Shown here: positions 53,779-62,974 of the stretch, piece by piece
How the letters are laid out: each line of letters starts with the position of its first letter
How positions within the stretch are numbered: position 1 is the first letter of the stretch
Assembly (NCBI GenBank): GCA_022768325.1
Contig: JALEMI010000020.1
Span: 1 to 64,000, forward strand
Origin: Bacteroidales bacterium
GTDB lineage: Bacteria; Bacteroidota; Bacteroidia; Bacteroidales; Marinilabiliaceae
Direction: 5' to 3'
Length of the DNA stretch: 64,000 bases
Position numbers and translations under genes: made by a program
The notes under the pieces: model-generated
What the model saw: the letters and a program-made list of their open reading frames with translations, nothing else
The model's database searches: none
What the model was told of the DNA's origin: nothing

Positions 53779-53957
53779 AGTGTCTCCTCTTTTTAAATTG
53801 GTTGATAAGAATATAAAAAGAAGAGAATCCTGAAAACAGAATCTCAGGATCCTCGCCTAATATATGTCTAAGTAATTGTTCTTCTTACAGTTGTCGCTCT
53901 TGCTAAAAGTTAGGCAGTGAGCTTAGCAACAATCTTTTGGAATAGCATTTAACTATG

Positions 53958-53988
53958 CAAAGGTAGTGAAAGTGTCGGTATTTGCAAA
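53958..53988 (-). promoter_or_regulatory. Promoter of the greA-HIT operon
   Basis: Minus-strand TACCTTTG (53965-53958) and TTTG (53988-53985) separated by exactly 19 bases, a perfect match to the Bacteroides -33/-7 consensus. Confidence 0.8.
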
Positions 53989-54100
53989 AAAATGTTTTTA
54001 GGGCTTGGGTGTGATGCGATCTGTGTGTGAGGAGTAGGCGGGCGTTATTTCGGCCTGGCACACCCGCTGCGCTTTCGGCCTGGCACATCTTCTGCGCTTT

Positions 54101-54180
54101 CGGCCTGGCACACCCGCTTCGCGTGTGTACCAGGTTACTGAAGGTATGGCCCTTCGGGCCAGTACGGGGTTGGGGACTGG
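54101..54180. repeat. Dispersed intergenic repeat, copy D
   Basis: Core CGGCCTGGCACACCCGCTTC..GTGTACCAGG..TGGCCCTTCGGGCCA followed by GGGTTGGGGACTGGGG. Two partial CGGCCTGGCACA units precede it from 54050. Confidence 0.85.
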
Positions 54181-54196
54181 GGGGATAATGGGGGAA

Positions 54197-54682
54197 TTAG
54201 AGAGGCTTGCCGTTAGCGAGGCGTTGGACGATGTTTCGGGCGGCATCCTCGATAAGTTCGAGGGCGAACTCGAAATCGGCGTCTTCGCCATAGTATGGGT
54301 CGGGGATTGAGTTTTGGGCGGGATGGTCGGTGAGGAAATTGGCCATGAGCCTGATTTTCTCCTGATGCTTTTGGGAGGGGGCGACGCGGCGGAGGTCAGC
54401 AAGGTTCTGTTGGTCCATGCCGAAGATGAGATCGAATCTGTCGAAGTCGAGGGGGGAGACTTGGCGGGCGCGGTGGGAGAAATCGTAGCCGTGGCGGCGG
54501 CCGCAAGCCCTCATTCGGGAATCGGGGAGGCTGCCGATGTGCCAAGAGCCGATGGCGGCGGAGTCGATCTCGACATCGAGATTGGCATCGAGGGCGAACT
54601 TGCGGACGACACCGTCGGCGGCCGGGGAGCGGCAGATGTTTCCGAGGCAGACGAAAAGCAGGGATGTTTTGTTTTGAGACAT
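54197..54682 (-). CDS. Low-molecular-weight protein-tyrosine phosphatase
   Basis: A 161-residue LMW-PTP with the P-loop VCLGNICRSP (nucleophile C12, R18) and the general acid in IPDPYYGEDADF. It dephosphorylates tyrosine residues; in bacteria it often partners a tyrosine kinase in capsule synthesis, but none is adjacent. It lies after the leu operon in the same direction with a hairpin between. Confidence 0.92.
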   Translation of the reverse strand: MSQNKTSLLFVCLGNICRSPAADGVVRKFALDANLDVEIDSAAIGSWHIGSLPDSRMRACGRRHGYDFSHRARQVSPLDFDRFDLIFGMDQQNLADLRRVAPSQKHQEKIRLMANFLTDHPAQNSIPDPYYGEDADFEFALELIEDAARNIVQRLANGKPL

Positions 54683-54705
54683 AGGGACCGAGATTTATGG
54701 TGACG

Positions 54706-54743
54706 AATGACGCCCGCTCTCGTTGGGGAGAGTGGGCGTCATT
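54706..54743 (-). terminator. Hairpin after leuB (probable ilv-leu operon terminator)
   Basis: Ten-base outer stem AATGACGCCC/GGGCGTCATT with an inner CTCTC/GAGAG pairing. On the minus strand the following bases are CGTCACCATAAA, so a U-tract is lacking; it may be a weak or Rho-assisted terminator. Confidence 0.5.
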
Positions 54744-54781
54744 GGTGTTTATGACTTCTTATAAGGCTGAGCCTTAGAGGT

Positions 54782-55840
54782 TTAGATGTGAGCAGCGACC
54801 CAATCGCCGACCTCGGAAGTGGAGTGAGCGGCAGCGCCGTTGGCGAGGTCCTCTGTTACGAAGCCTTCCTCGATGCTTGCCGTGACGGCTTGGCGGATGG
54901 CCTTTCCCTCCTCCATGAGGCCGAAGGCGTACTCGAACATCATGGCAGCGGAGAGAATTGTCGCGAGAGGGTTGGCGATGTTCTTGCCAGCGGCCTGAGG
55001 ATAGGAGCCGTGGATTGGCTCAAAGAGGCTGGTGTGGAGGCCGATGCTTGCGGAAGCGAGGAGACCCATGGAGCCAGCGATGACGCTGGCCTCGTCGGTG
55101 AGGATGTCGCCGAAGGTGTTCTCGGTGACGAGGACATCGAAGAACTTGGGCATGGTGACGATCTTCATGGCCGCATTGTCGACAAACATATAGTCAGTGG
55201 TGACATCGGGGTACTTGGGAGCCATCTCTTGAGCTACCTCGCGCCAGAGACGAGAGGACTCGAGGACATTGGCCTTATCGACCACGGTGAGGTGTTTGCG
55301 GCGACGCTGCGCGTACTCGAAAGCGAGTTTGAGGATACGCTCAACCTCCTCGCGGCTGTAGATATTGGTATCGTAGGCCGTATTGCCGTTGTCGCGGCGG
55401 CCCTTCTCGCCGAAATACATACCGCCAGTGAGCTCACGGACGCAGAGGAACTCGGCACCGTCGACGAGCTCGGGTTTGAGTGGGGACTTGTCGATGAGGC
55501 TCTTGTAGGTCTCCATGGGGCGGAGGTTGGCGTAGAGGCCGAGCTTCTTACGCATGGCGAGGAGACCGTTCTCAGGACGGACCTTAGCTGTTGGGTTGTT
55601 GTCGAAGCGAGGATCGCCTACCGCGCCGAAGAGGACGGCGTCGCTCTTGAGGCAGATTTGGAAAGTATCCTCGGGGAAGGGATCTCCCGTGGCATCGATG
55701 GCGCAAGCACCGACGAGGCCTTTGGTGAAAGTGGCCTCGTGGCCGAATTTCTTGCAAACGGCATTGACAGCCTTGACAGCTTGGTCGACGACTTCGGGGC
55801 CGATGCCGTCGCCTGGGAGGAGTGCGATGTTGAATTTCAT
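54782..55840 (-). CDS. leuB: 3-isopropylmalate dehydrogenase
   Basis: A 352-residue dehydrogenase starting [18 protein letters not shown], with the substrate-binding [15 protein letters not shown] segment, [13 protein letters not shown], and the NAD+-binding [12 protein letters not shown] followed by [14 protein letters not shown]. It oxidises 3-isopropylmalate to the 2-oxo acid in leucine synthesis. Last gene of the operon. The start at 55840 is the family start; the in-frame extension to 56008 overlaps the upstream gene and was rejected. Confidence 0.95.
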   Translation of the reverse strand: MKFNIALLPGDGIGPEVVDQAVKAVNAVCKKFGHEATFTKGLVGACAIDATGDPFPEDTFQICLKSDAVLFGAVGDPRFDNNPTAKVRPENGLLAMRKKLGLYANLRPMETYKSLIDKSPLKPELVDGAEFLCVRELTGGMYFGEKGRRDNGNTAYDTNIYSREEVERILKLAFEYAQRRRKHLTVVDKANVLESSRLWREVAQEMAPKYPDVTTDYMFVDNAAMKIVTMPKFFDVLVTENTFGDILTDEASVIAGSMGLLASASIGLHTSLFEPIHGSYPQAAGKNIANPLATILSAAMMFEYAFGLMEEGKAIRQAVTASIEEGFVTEDLANGAAAHSTSEVGDWVAAHI

Positions 55841-55862
55841 CTGGTTATTGTGTTTTTTGGTA

Positions 55863-57389
55863 CTACCTATTTGCGATGATATTGAGCATTTTGACAGTCG
55901 CCTTGATGGCGGCCTCGGTCTGGTCGGCATCGAGACCACGGGTACGGATCTCCTGTCCTTCGTTGTCCCATACGATGACAGTCTCGACGAGGGCGTCGGT
56001 CTTGCCACCGGGCGGGATTGCTACCTTATAATCAACGAGGCGTGGGTGGTTTCTCCCGAGCCGGTCGTAGATTTTCCAGAGGGCCTTCATGAAAGCGTCG
56101 TACTGGCCATCGCCACGGCTGGTGTCCTCATACTCCTGGCCATCGATGGAGAGACGGACAGTGGCAACGGGTTTGAGTCCACGCGTGAGGTTGAGGCTGT
56201 AGTTGACGATTCGGATGGCATCGGGAGCCTGCGTGGCGGAGAGGAGTGAGCCCCTGAGGACATCGGCGACGATGAAAGGGAGATCTTCGGCAGAGAGGCT
56301 CTCCTTCTTATCGCCAAGCTCGATGACGCGTTGGGTGACGAGCTTGATTTGCTCAGCGGAGAGGTTGATACCGAGCTCTTGGAGGTTTTTGGCGATGTTG
56401 GCCTTGCCCGACAATTTGCCGAGAGCGTATCGCCTGACACGTCCGAAGCGTTCGGGGAGCAGAGCGTTGCAATAGAGATTGCCCTTATTGTCGCCATCGG
56501 CATGGACGCCGGCGGTCTGTGTGAAGACGGAATCGCCGACGATGGGCTTATTGTCGGGAATCCGGATACCCGAGAGGCTCTCGACCATTCGGCAGACGTG
56601 GTTCATCCTCTTCTCGTTGATGGAGTTGGGGATGCGGAGGATGTCGTTAATCACGGCGACAACGGATGCGAGGGGCGCATTGCCAGCACGTTCGCCGAGG
56701 CCGTTGACGGTGACGTGGACACCCGAGACGCCACCTTGGACAGCCGCCATGACATTGGCCACGGCCATGTCGTAGTCATTGTGGGCGTGGAAGTCGAACT
56801 TGGTGTTTGGGTATCGTGTTGTGATGTCCTTGCAGAAGTCGAGGGCGTTTTGAGGGCAGAGGATGCCGAGGGTGTCGGGGAGCATGAACCTCTCGATTGG
56901 CTCGTTGCGGAGATTGTCGATGAGGAAATAGACGTAGTCGCGTGAATCGGCCATGCCGTTGCTCCAATCTTCGAGGTAGAGATTTACCCTAAGCCCTTTC
57001 TTGACAGCGAGATCGACATTGGTCTTGATGTCGGCGAGGTGTTGCTCGGGCGACTTATGGAGCTGCTCGGTGACGTGGCGGAGCGAACCTTTGCAGAGGA
57101 GGTTGATGACCTTACCGCCCGCGCGGCAAATCCAATCTACTGATGCGCCCGAATCGACGAAGCCGAGAATCTCGACCTTTCCGAGATGACCGTTCTTGCG
57201 CGCCCAGGAGCAGATGTCGGACGCGGCTTCGAGCTCACCGGCGGAGACCCTTGCGGAAGCAATCTCGATACGGTCGACACCAGTCTCCTCGATTAGCATT
57301 TTAGCAATCGATAGTTTCTCCCCGTGATTGAAGGATACGCCAGCGGTTTGTTCGCCGTCGCGGAGTGTGGTGTCTAAGAGTTCGAGCAT
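55863..57389 (-). CDS. 2-isopropylmalate synthase/citramalate synthase family protein
   Basis: A 508-residue HMGL-type enzyme: [13 protein letters not shown] (6-18), a TIM-barrel with [15 protein letters not shown] metal ligands, NGLGERAGN and a C-terminal LeuA allosteric-type domain. It lies between leuD and leuB, while a complete leuA is present at 59491-60999. The catalytic segment differs from leuA (HNDYDMA against HNDLGMA), as in (R)-citramalate synthases, so it may make citramalate for isoleucine synthesis. A second leucine-type isopropylmalate synthase is the alternative. Confidence 0.78.
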   Translation of the reverse strand: MLELLDTTLRDGEQTAGVSFNHGEKLSIAKMLIEETGVDRIEIASARVSAGELEAASDICSWARKNGHLGKVEILGFVDSGASVDWICRAGGKVINLLCKGSLRHVTEQLHKSPEQHLADIKTNVDLAVKKGLRVNLYLEDWSNGMADSRDYVYFLIDNLRNEPIERFMLPDTLGILCPQNALDFCKDITTRYPNTKFDFHAHNDYDMAVANVMAAVQGGVSGVHVTVNGLGERAGNAPLASVVAVINDILRIPNSINEKRMNHVCRMVESLSGIRIPDNKPIVGDSVFTQTAGVHADGDNKGNLYCNALLPERFGRVRRYALGKLSGKANIAKNLQELGINLSAEQIKLVTQRVIELGDKKESLSAEDLPFIVADVLRGSLLSATQAPDAIRIVNYSLNLTRGLKPVATVRLSIDGQEYEDTSRGDGQYDAFMKALWKIYDRLGRNHPRLVDYKVAIPPGGKTDALVETVIVWDNEGQEIRTRGLDADQTEAAIKATVKMLNIIANR

Positions 57390-57405
57390 TGTATGAAAGA
57401 TTGCT

Positions 57406-58008
57406 TTAGAAATTTTGGGCAGAATTCTCGTAGGCCTCGGTCTTCTCCTTGTTTGTGAGGAGGTAGTCGATGTCGTCGAGACCGTTCATGAGGCAGTGCT
57501 TCTTGTAGCCGTTGATTTCGAACTTCTCGGACTTGCCTGTTGCCTCGTTGGTGATGGTCTGATTTGGGAGGTCGACCTTGACGATTGTCTTAGGGTTGGC
57601 CTTGATGGACGCGAAGAGCTCGGCGAGGAAACCTTCGGAGACTACGACGGGGAGGACGAAGTTGTTGAGCTCGTTGTTCTTGTGGATATCGGCAAAGAAG
57701 CTGGAGACGACAACGCGGAAGCCGTAGCCGGCGATGGCCCAGGCGGCATGCTCGCGGCTGGAGCCAGAGCCGAAGTTCTTGCCGGCGACGAGGATTTGGC
57801 CTGAATAGGTTGGGTCGTTGAGGACGAAGGCCTTATTGAGCGAGCCGTCGGGATTGTAACGCCAATCGCGGAAAAGGTTCTCGCCGAAGAACTTCTCCTC
57901 GCGGGTTGTGGCCTTGAGGAAACGAGCTGGGATGATTTGGTCGGTGTCGACGTTCTCGAGTGGGAGAGGGACGCAGGTGCTCTCGATTATGTTGAATTTC
58001 TGTTTCAT
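57406..58008 (-). CDS. leuD: 3-isopropylmalate dehydratase small subunit
   Basis: A 200-residue aconitase-type swivel domain: [13 protein letters not shown] near the start, and [15 protein letters not shown] in the middle, the substrate-binding loop of LeuD. Forms a heterodimer with LeuC (next gene upstream) and isomerises 2- to 3-isopropylmalate. 32-base gap to leuC. Confidence 0.96.
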   Translation of the reverse strand: MKQKFNIIESTCVPLPLENVDTDQIIPARFLKATTREEKFFGENLFRDWRYNPDGSLNKAFVLNDPTYSGQILVAGKNFGSGSSREHAAWAIAGYGFRVVVSSFFADIHKNNELNNFVLPVVVSEGFLAELFASIKANPKTIVKVDLPNQTITNEATGKSEKFEINGYKKHCLMNGLDDIDYLLTNKEKTEAYENSAQNF

Positions 58009-58040
58009 TGTTAGGATGCCGTTTGAGGTGTGAGTGAGGA

Positions 58041-59435
58041 TTAGAGAAGTGTGCGGGGGTCGGTGATGACGCCCGTGACAGCAGCGGCGGCGGCTACGAG
58101 AGGGCTTGCCAGGAGAGTGCGCGAGCCGGGGCCTTGGCGGCCCTCGAAGTTGCGGTTGCTGGTGGAGACGGCGTATTTGCCAGCGGGAATCTTATCGTCG
58201 TTCATGGCGAGGCAAGCGGAGCAGCCCGGTTGACGGATTGCGAAACCGGCCTCGGCGAAGATCTTGTCGAGACCCTCCTCGCGGATTTGCTGGTCGACGA
58301 GCCACGAGCCTGGGACGAGCCATGCCGTTACGCCGTCGGCCTTCTTGCGTCCCTTGACGATGGAGGCGAAGGCGCGGAAATCTTCGATGCGGCCGTTGGT
58401 GCAAGCGCCGAGGAAGACGTAATCGATCTTATGGCCGATGAGGTTTTGGCCAGGTTGGAAGCCCATATAGTTCATGGACTTGAGGAAAGACTCTTGTCCA
58501 GCCTTGTCGATGGTGTCGATGGCGGGGATATTGTCGGTGATGGCCATGCCCATGCCTGGGTTGGTGCCGTAGGTAATCATGGGTTGGATGTCCTCGGCCT
58601 TGAAAGAGAGCTCCTTATCGAAGACGGCATCGTCGCCGCTCTTGAGTGTCTTCCAATAGGCGACGGCCTTGTCCCAAGCCTCGCCCGTGGGAGCGAACTC
58701 GCGGCCCTTGATGTACTCGAAAGTTGTCTCGTCGGGAGCGATGAAGCCGCCACGAGCGCCCATCTCGATGGAGAGGTTGCAGAGAGTGAGGCGGCCCTCC
58801 ATGGTGAGATTGCGAACGGCCGAGCCGGCGTACTCGACGAAATAGCCCGTTGCGCCGGAGGTGGTGAGCTTGCTCATGAGATAGAGGGCGATATCCTTGG
58901 CGGTGACGCCCTTTTGGAGAGTGCCCTCGACGCTGATTCGCATGGACTTGGGCTTTTGCTGGAGGATGCACTGGGAGGCCATTACCATCTCGACCTCGGA
59001 CGTACCGATACCGAAAGCGACGGCACCCATGGCACCGTGGGTTGAGGTGTGGCTATCGCCGCAGACGAGGGTCATGCCAGGGAGGGAGAGGCCACGCTCT
59101 GGGCCGACAACGTGGATGATTCCGTTGTGGTCGGTATTCATGGCGAAGTGGTTGAGGCCGAACTCCTCACAGTTCTTGGCGAGGGTGTCTACCTGCGTGC
59201 GAGAGACGGGATCTTCGATGGGCTTGTCTTGGTCGTGGGTGGGGGTGTTGTGGTCCGGCATACAATAGATCTTGTCGGCGCGGAAGCACTTGATACCCCT
59301 ATTCCTGAGGCCCTCGAAAGCCTGCGGGCTTGTGACCTCGTGGCAATAGAGACGGTCGATGTAGAGCTGCGTAGGTCCGTCGGGGACAATCTGCACGACG
59401 TGGGAATCCCATATTTTGTCGAAGAGCGTATTCAT
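58041..59435 (-). CDS. leuC: 3-isopropylmalate dehydratase large subunit
   Basis: A 464-residue aconitase-family protein with the iron-sulfur ligands ([12 protein letters not shown] and [10 protein letters not shown] cysteines) and the [20 protein letters not shown] block. Partner of LeuD. Located 55 bases after leuA, in the same transcript. Length is normal. Confidence 0.96.
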   Translation of the reverse strand: MNTLFDKIWDSHVVQIVPDGPTQLYIDRLYCHEVTSPQAFEGLRNRGIKCFRADKIYCMPDHNTPTHDQDKPIEDPVSRTQVDTLAKNCEEFGLNHFAMNTDHNGIIHVVGPERGLSLPGMTLVCGDSHTSTHGAMGAVAFGIGTSEVEMVMASQCILQQKPKSMRISVEGTLQKGVTAKDIALYLMSKLTTSGATGYFVEYAGSAVRNLTMEGRLTLCNLSIEMGARGGFIAPDETTFEYIKGREFAPTGEAWDKAVAYWKTLKSGDDAVFDKELSFKAEDIQPMITYGTNPGMGMAITDNIPAIDTIDKAGQESFLKSMNYMGFQPGQNLIGHKIDYVFLGACTNGRIEDFRAFASIVKGRKKADGVTAWLVPGSWLVDQQIREEGLDKIFAEAGFAIRQPGCSACLAMNDDKIPAGKYAVSTSNRNFEGRQGPGSRTLLASPLVAAAAAVTGVITDPRTLL

Positions 59436-59490
59436 TGTGTTGGTTTTGTAAGACCTTGTGGTCTATTATTCTAAATATGAATTGAATGGA

Positions 59491-60999
59491 TTACTTGGTA
59501 ACTGGGGCGTGGAAACGGTTGATGCAATCGACGTAGGCCTCGACTGTGGCGCAGACGATGTCTGTGTTTGCGGCGAAGCCGTAGTAGATATGGTCGTCGT
59601 GCTCAACCTGGACGTGGACTTTGCAGGTGTCGTCGCTTCCCTTGCTGATGCTCTGGATGGTGAGCTCCTTCAGGGTCATGGTGCGATGGATGATGTTCTT
59701 GAGTGCGTTGAGGGCTGCGTCGACGGGGCCGTTGCCTGTTGCGGAGGCAGTGAACTTCTCTCCGGCGATGTCGAGTCCGATTGCGGCCATTGGCTGTACG
59801 CCTACGCCACTGGTGACCTGCATGAAATCGATTTTCACGTGGTTGGCTTTTGCCACATCGGCGCCAACGAGCATGAGCAAGTCGTCGTCGTTGACCTCCT
59901 TCTTCTTGTCGGCGAGTTTGAGGAACTGCTCGTATGTCTTGTCGAGCTTGTCGCCCTCGATTTTGACACCGAGCTCGCTGAGGCGGTGGCGGAGTGCGGC
60001 GCGTCCGCTACGCGCGGTGAGGACGATGGAATTGTCGTCGATGCCGACATCGTGGGGGTCCATAATCTCGTAGGTGGAGAGATTTTTGAGGACGCCGTCT
60101 TGGTGGATGCCGCTGGAGTGGGCGAAAGCGTTACGTCCGACGATGGCCTTATTGGGCTGAACGGGCATATTCATGAGGCTGGAGACCATTCGGCTTATGG
60201 GGTAGATCTGCTTGGTATTGATGTTGGTGTCGATACCTAAGCCCTTGTGGCACTTGAGAATCATGGCGACCTCTTCGAGCGAGGTGTTACCGGCTCTCTC
60301 TCCGATGCCGTTGATGGTGACCTCGGTCTGCCTTGCGCCGTTGATTACGCCGGCCATGGTGTTGGCTGTTGCCATTCCGAGGTCGTTGTGGCAGTGAGTG
60401 GAGATGATGGCGTTCTCGATGCCGTCGACATGGTCGACGAGGTACTTGATTTTTGCGCCATACTCTTGCGGGAGGCAGTAGCCCGTGGTGTCGGGGATGT
60501 TGACGACCGTCGCGCCGGCCTTGATTACGGCCTCGACTACGCGGGCGAGGTACTCGTTGTCGGTTCGTCCCGCGTCCTCGGCGTAGAACTCGACATCGTC
60601 GACATAGCGACGGGCGTACTTGACGGCCCTTACGGCTCGCTCGATAATCTCCTCGCGGTTGGAGTTGAACTTATATTTGATGTGGCTGTCGGACGTGCCG
60701 ATGCCAGTGTGAATTCGTTTGTGCTTAGCGTAACGGAGAGCATCGGCGGCGACGTCGATATCCTTCTCGACGGCGCGGGTAAGAGCGCAGATGGTGGGCC
60801 ACGTTACGGCCTTAGAAATTTCGATTACAGAATTGAAGTCGCCCGGGCTTGAGATGGGGAATCCTGCCTCGATGACGTCAACGCCAAGGGCCTCGAGGGC
60901 TTTGGCAACCTGAATTTTCTCAACGGTGTTGAGCTGGCAACCTGGCACCTGCTCGCCGTCGCGGAGTGTGGTATCGAAGATATAGACTCTGTTGTCCAT
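59491..60999 (-). CDS. leuA: 2-isopropylmalate synthase
   Basis: A 502-residue enzyme starting [20 protein letters not shown], with [16 protein letters not shown] metal ligands, [15 protein letters not shown] and a C-terminal regulatory domain (about 390-502) for leucine feedback inhibition. It condenses 2-oxoisovalerate with acetyl-CoA, the first leucine step. Preceded by a hairpin with six U 20 bases before its start (61011-61054), and by a terminator after ilvC, so it may be separately controlled. Confidence 0.96.
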   Translation of the reverse strand: MDNRVYIFDTTLRDGEQVPGCQLNTVEKIQVAKALEALGVDVIEAGFPISSPGDFNSVIEISKAVTWPTICALTRAVEKDIDVAADALRYAKHKRIHTGIGTSDSHIKYKFNSNREEIIERAVRAVKYARRYVDDVEFYAEDAGRTDNEYLARVVEAVIKAGATVVNIPDTTGYCLPQEYGAKIKYLVDHVDGIENAIISTHCHNDLGMATANTMAGVINGARQTEVTINGIGERAGNTSLEEVAMILKCHKGLGIDTNINTKQIYPISRMVSSLMNMPVQPNKAIVGRNAFAHSSGIHQDGVLKNLSTYEIMDPHDVGIDDNSIVLTARSGRAALRHRLSELGVKIEGDKLDKTYEQFLKLADKKKEVNDDDLLMLVGADVAKANHVKIDFMQVTSGVGVQPMAAIGLDIAGEKFTASATGNGPVDAALNALKNIIHRTMTLKELTIQSISKGSDDTCKVHVQVEHDDHIYYGFAANTDIVCATVEAYVDCINRFHAPVTK

Positions 61000-61010
61000 G
61001 CTAAATTATT

Positions 61011-61054
61011 AAAAAAGACCGTGGCTTGCGGCGGCTGTGACGCACCGGCCATGG
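61011..61054 (-). terminator. Hairpin with U-tract just upstream of leuA, candidate attenuator
   Basis: On the minus strand a stem CCATGGC/GCCACGG (one mismatch; 61054-61048 and 61025-61019) enclosing a second CGG/CCG pairing is followed by TC and six T (61016-61011), 12 bases before the leuA ATG. That is too close to leuA to be the end of another gene and looks like a regulatory terminator. No leucine-rich leader peptide was found upstream. Confidence 0.45.
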
Positions 61055-61177
61055 GAGTGAGAAATGTGGGAAAAATTGCCCTTTGGCGTTGGGACGTTGT
61101 CGTCTTTTTTGGGGAAAATGCGCGAGAGGTGTTGTTGCGCCGTCGCGCGGGGCGCATGATTTGTAGGGAGAAAAAGG

Positions 61178-61218
61178 GAGGCGCGGGACAATTGGAGAGA
61201 GCCTATGCCCCGCGCCTC
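61178..61218 (-). terminator. Terminator downstream of ilvC
   Basis: An 11-base stem GAGGCGCGGG-/-CCCGCGCCTC (61218-61209 and 61187-61178) with a 20-base loop; on the minus strand followed by CCTTTTTCTCC. It lies 26 bases after the ilvC stop and would partly separate ilv from leu transcription. Confidence 0.75.
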
Positions 61219-61243
61219 AGAATGGATTACAGGCGAACCTGTT

Positions 61244-62287
61244 TTAGTTGTTCTCAGGACGGAGCTTGCGGACGGTGACAGCGGTCTGCCACATCTCGCT
61301 CTCGCGGAGGGCTTTAAGCTCTTTCTCAAGGCCGACACGGTAGTCGGGCTTGGAGTTGGAGTCCATGGAGATTTGCGCCTCGTTGCCGAGCTTGACGCTC
61401 ATATAGAGCCACTGCATGATGGGCTTGATGGCGTCGTGGAAGCGAGGATACCAGTCGAGTGCGCCGCGCTGAGCTGTGGTGGAGCAGTTGGCGTACATCC
61501 AGTCCATACCCTTCTCAGCGAAGAGAGGCATGAGGCTCTGTGTGAGCTCCTCAACGGTCTCGTTGAAGGCCTCGGAGGGGGTGTGGCCGTTCTCGCGGAG
61601 TACCTCGTACTGAGCGAGGAGGAGGCCCTGGATGGCACCCATGAGAGAGCCGCGCTCGCCGGTGAGGTCAGAGGTAGCCTCGCGCTGGAAGGTGGTCTCG
61701 AAGAGATAGCCGGAGCCGATGCCGATGCCGAGGGCGAGAGCCTTGTCGAGGGCCTTGCCGGAAGCGTCTTGATAGACAGCGTAGGAAGAGTTGAGGCCAC
61801 GACCCTGGAGGAACATGCTGCGGAGGGAGGTGCCGGAGCCCTTAGGAGCTACCATGATGACGTCGATGTCGGCGGGGGGAACGCACTTGGTGCGGTCGTT
61901 CCAGGTGATGGCGAAGCCGTGGGAGAAGTAGAGAGTCTTGCCAGCGGTGAGAGACTCCTTGATGGTGGGCCAAACGCTGAGGACAGCGGCGTCGGAGAGG
62001 AGGCACATGATGACGGTGCCTTTCTTGACGGCCTCCTCGATGGAGAAGAGGGTCTCGCCGGGCTTCCAGCCGTCGGCAACGGCCTTCTCGTAGGTCTTGC
62101 CCTGACGCTGGCCAACGATGACGTTGAAGCCGTTGTCGCGGAGGTTGAGCGCCTGACCGGGGCCTTGGACACCATAGCCGATGACGGCGATGGTCTCGTT
62201 CTTCAGGATTTCACGTGCTTTCTCGAGGGGGAACTCTTCGCGGGTCATGACTTCCTCAGTGACGCCGCCAAAATTCATCTTTGCCAT
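61244..62287 (-). CDS. ilvC: Ketol-acid reductoisomerase (class I)
   Basis: A 347-residue enzyme with the Rossmann motif GYGVQGPGQALNLRDNG (about 38-54), a NADPH region VGQRQGKTYEKA and the Mg-binding C-terminal domain (DLTGERGSLMGAIQG, ALDWYPRF). Class I (about 330-350 residues) rather than the long class II. Shared step of valine, leucine and isoleucine synthesis. Middle gene of the operon. Confidence 0.95.
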   Translation of the reverse strand: MAKMNFGGVTEEVMTREEFPLEKAREILKNETIAVIGYGVQGPGQALNLRDNGFNVIVGQRQGKTYEKAVADGWKPGETLFSIEEAVKKGTVIMCLLSDAAVLSVWPTIKESLTAGKTLYFSHGFAITWNDRTKCVPPADIDVIMVAPKGSGTSLRSMFLQGRGLNSSYAVYQDASGKALDKALALGIGIGSGYLFETTFQREATSDLTGERGSLMGAIQGLLLAQYEVLRENGHTPSEAFNETVEELTQSLMPLFAEKGMDWMYANCSTTAQRGALDWYPRFHDAIKPIMQWLYMSVKLGNEAQISMDSNSKPDYRVGLEKELKALRESEMWQTAVTVRKLRPENN

Positions 62288-62355
62288 TTTGTTGTGCTTA
62301 TGATTCTTTTAAGTTGTTTGCTTTGAATAAGAAATTGTCTTGACCGTGCTGACAA

Positions 62356-62943
62356 TCAGGCCATGTTGTCATCGGCTGCCGTGAGGAGCTGTGCTTTCTC
62401 GGCACGTTTTTGCTGATGCTCGATGAAGCGGGAGACGCGCTCGACGGTGCTCTTGGTGATGGCGACACGTCCTGAGCGGACGAACTGGAGGACGCCGTAG
62501 GGTGCCAGCTCATCGTAGAGGCGGCGTGTCTCGTCGCAGTGGCCGGTCTTTTGGAGGACGGTGTAGGTCCTGTTGATTTCGAGGATTTGGGCGTTATTGC
62601 GGCGCACAAGTTCCTCAAAATCGGGGCTTTCTAAGATTGTATCGGTCTGAACCTTGTAGAGAGCCACCTCTTGGTAGATGATCTCGTTGTCGGTATAGTA
62701 GAAGGCCTTGAGGACATCGATACGCTTCTCGATTTGGCGGACGACAGCCTCGATGGTCTTATGGTCGGTGCGGCAGGCGATGGTGAACTTGTGGACGCCC
62801 TCGATGGCCGACGACGACACGGAGAGACTCCAGATGTTGAGGTTTCGGCGGGTGAAGATTATGGAAATCTGGTTGAGTATGCCGACCTGGTTCTCGGTGT
62901 AGACCGTGACCGTGTATAGTGTATTTTCTTTCTGCTCTGGCAT
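62356..62943 (-). CDS. ilvN: Acetolactate synthase small (regulatory) subunit
   Basis: A 195-residue protein with an N-terminal ACT domain (VYTENQVGILNQISIIFTRR, NIWSLSVSSS) that binds valine, and a longer C-terminal domain (about 85-195) that activates the catalytic subunit. It lies 31 bases after ilvB. Length fits the IlvH type. Valine feedback is expected from the ACT domain. Confidence 0.93.
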   Translation of the reverse strand: MPEQKENTLYTVTVYTENQVGILNQISIIFTRRNLNIWSLSVSSSAIEGVHKFTIACRTDHKTIEAVVRQIEKRIDVLKAFYYTDNEIIYQEVALYKVQTDTILESPDFEELVRRNNAQILEINRTYTVLQKTGHCDETRRLYDELAPYGVLQFVRSGRVAITKSTVERVSRFIEHQQKRAEKAQLLTAADDNMA

Positions 62944-62974
62944 TTCGGTTTGGCTTTAAGTCTTTGACATCCAA

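Larger units (their letters stand above)
53779..54196. other. Intergenic region between greA and the phosphatase gene
   Basis: 418 bases with no gene. It includes the greA promoter (53958-53988), a leader of about 170 bases with an imperfect hairpin near 53825-53855, and copy D of the dispersed repeat with flanking units (54050-54180). Confidence 0.6.

Noticed and set aside
54101-54402. Short minus-strand frames with a recurring VTWYTREAGVPGRK peptide
   Set aside because: The peptide is the translation of the dispersed intergenic repeat and appears wherever the repeat occurs; there is no start context or family, so it is not a gene.
55841-56008. In-frame extension of leuB
   Set aside because: It overlaps the preceding gene and adds 56 low-complexity residues not found in isopropylmalate dehydrogenases.
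61055-61338. Leucine-rich leader peptide upstream of leuA
   Set aside because: No short frame there has a run of leucine codons; the open frames in this region are continuations without start context.
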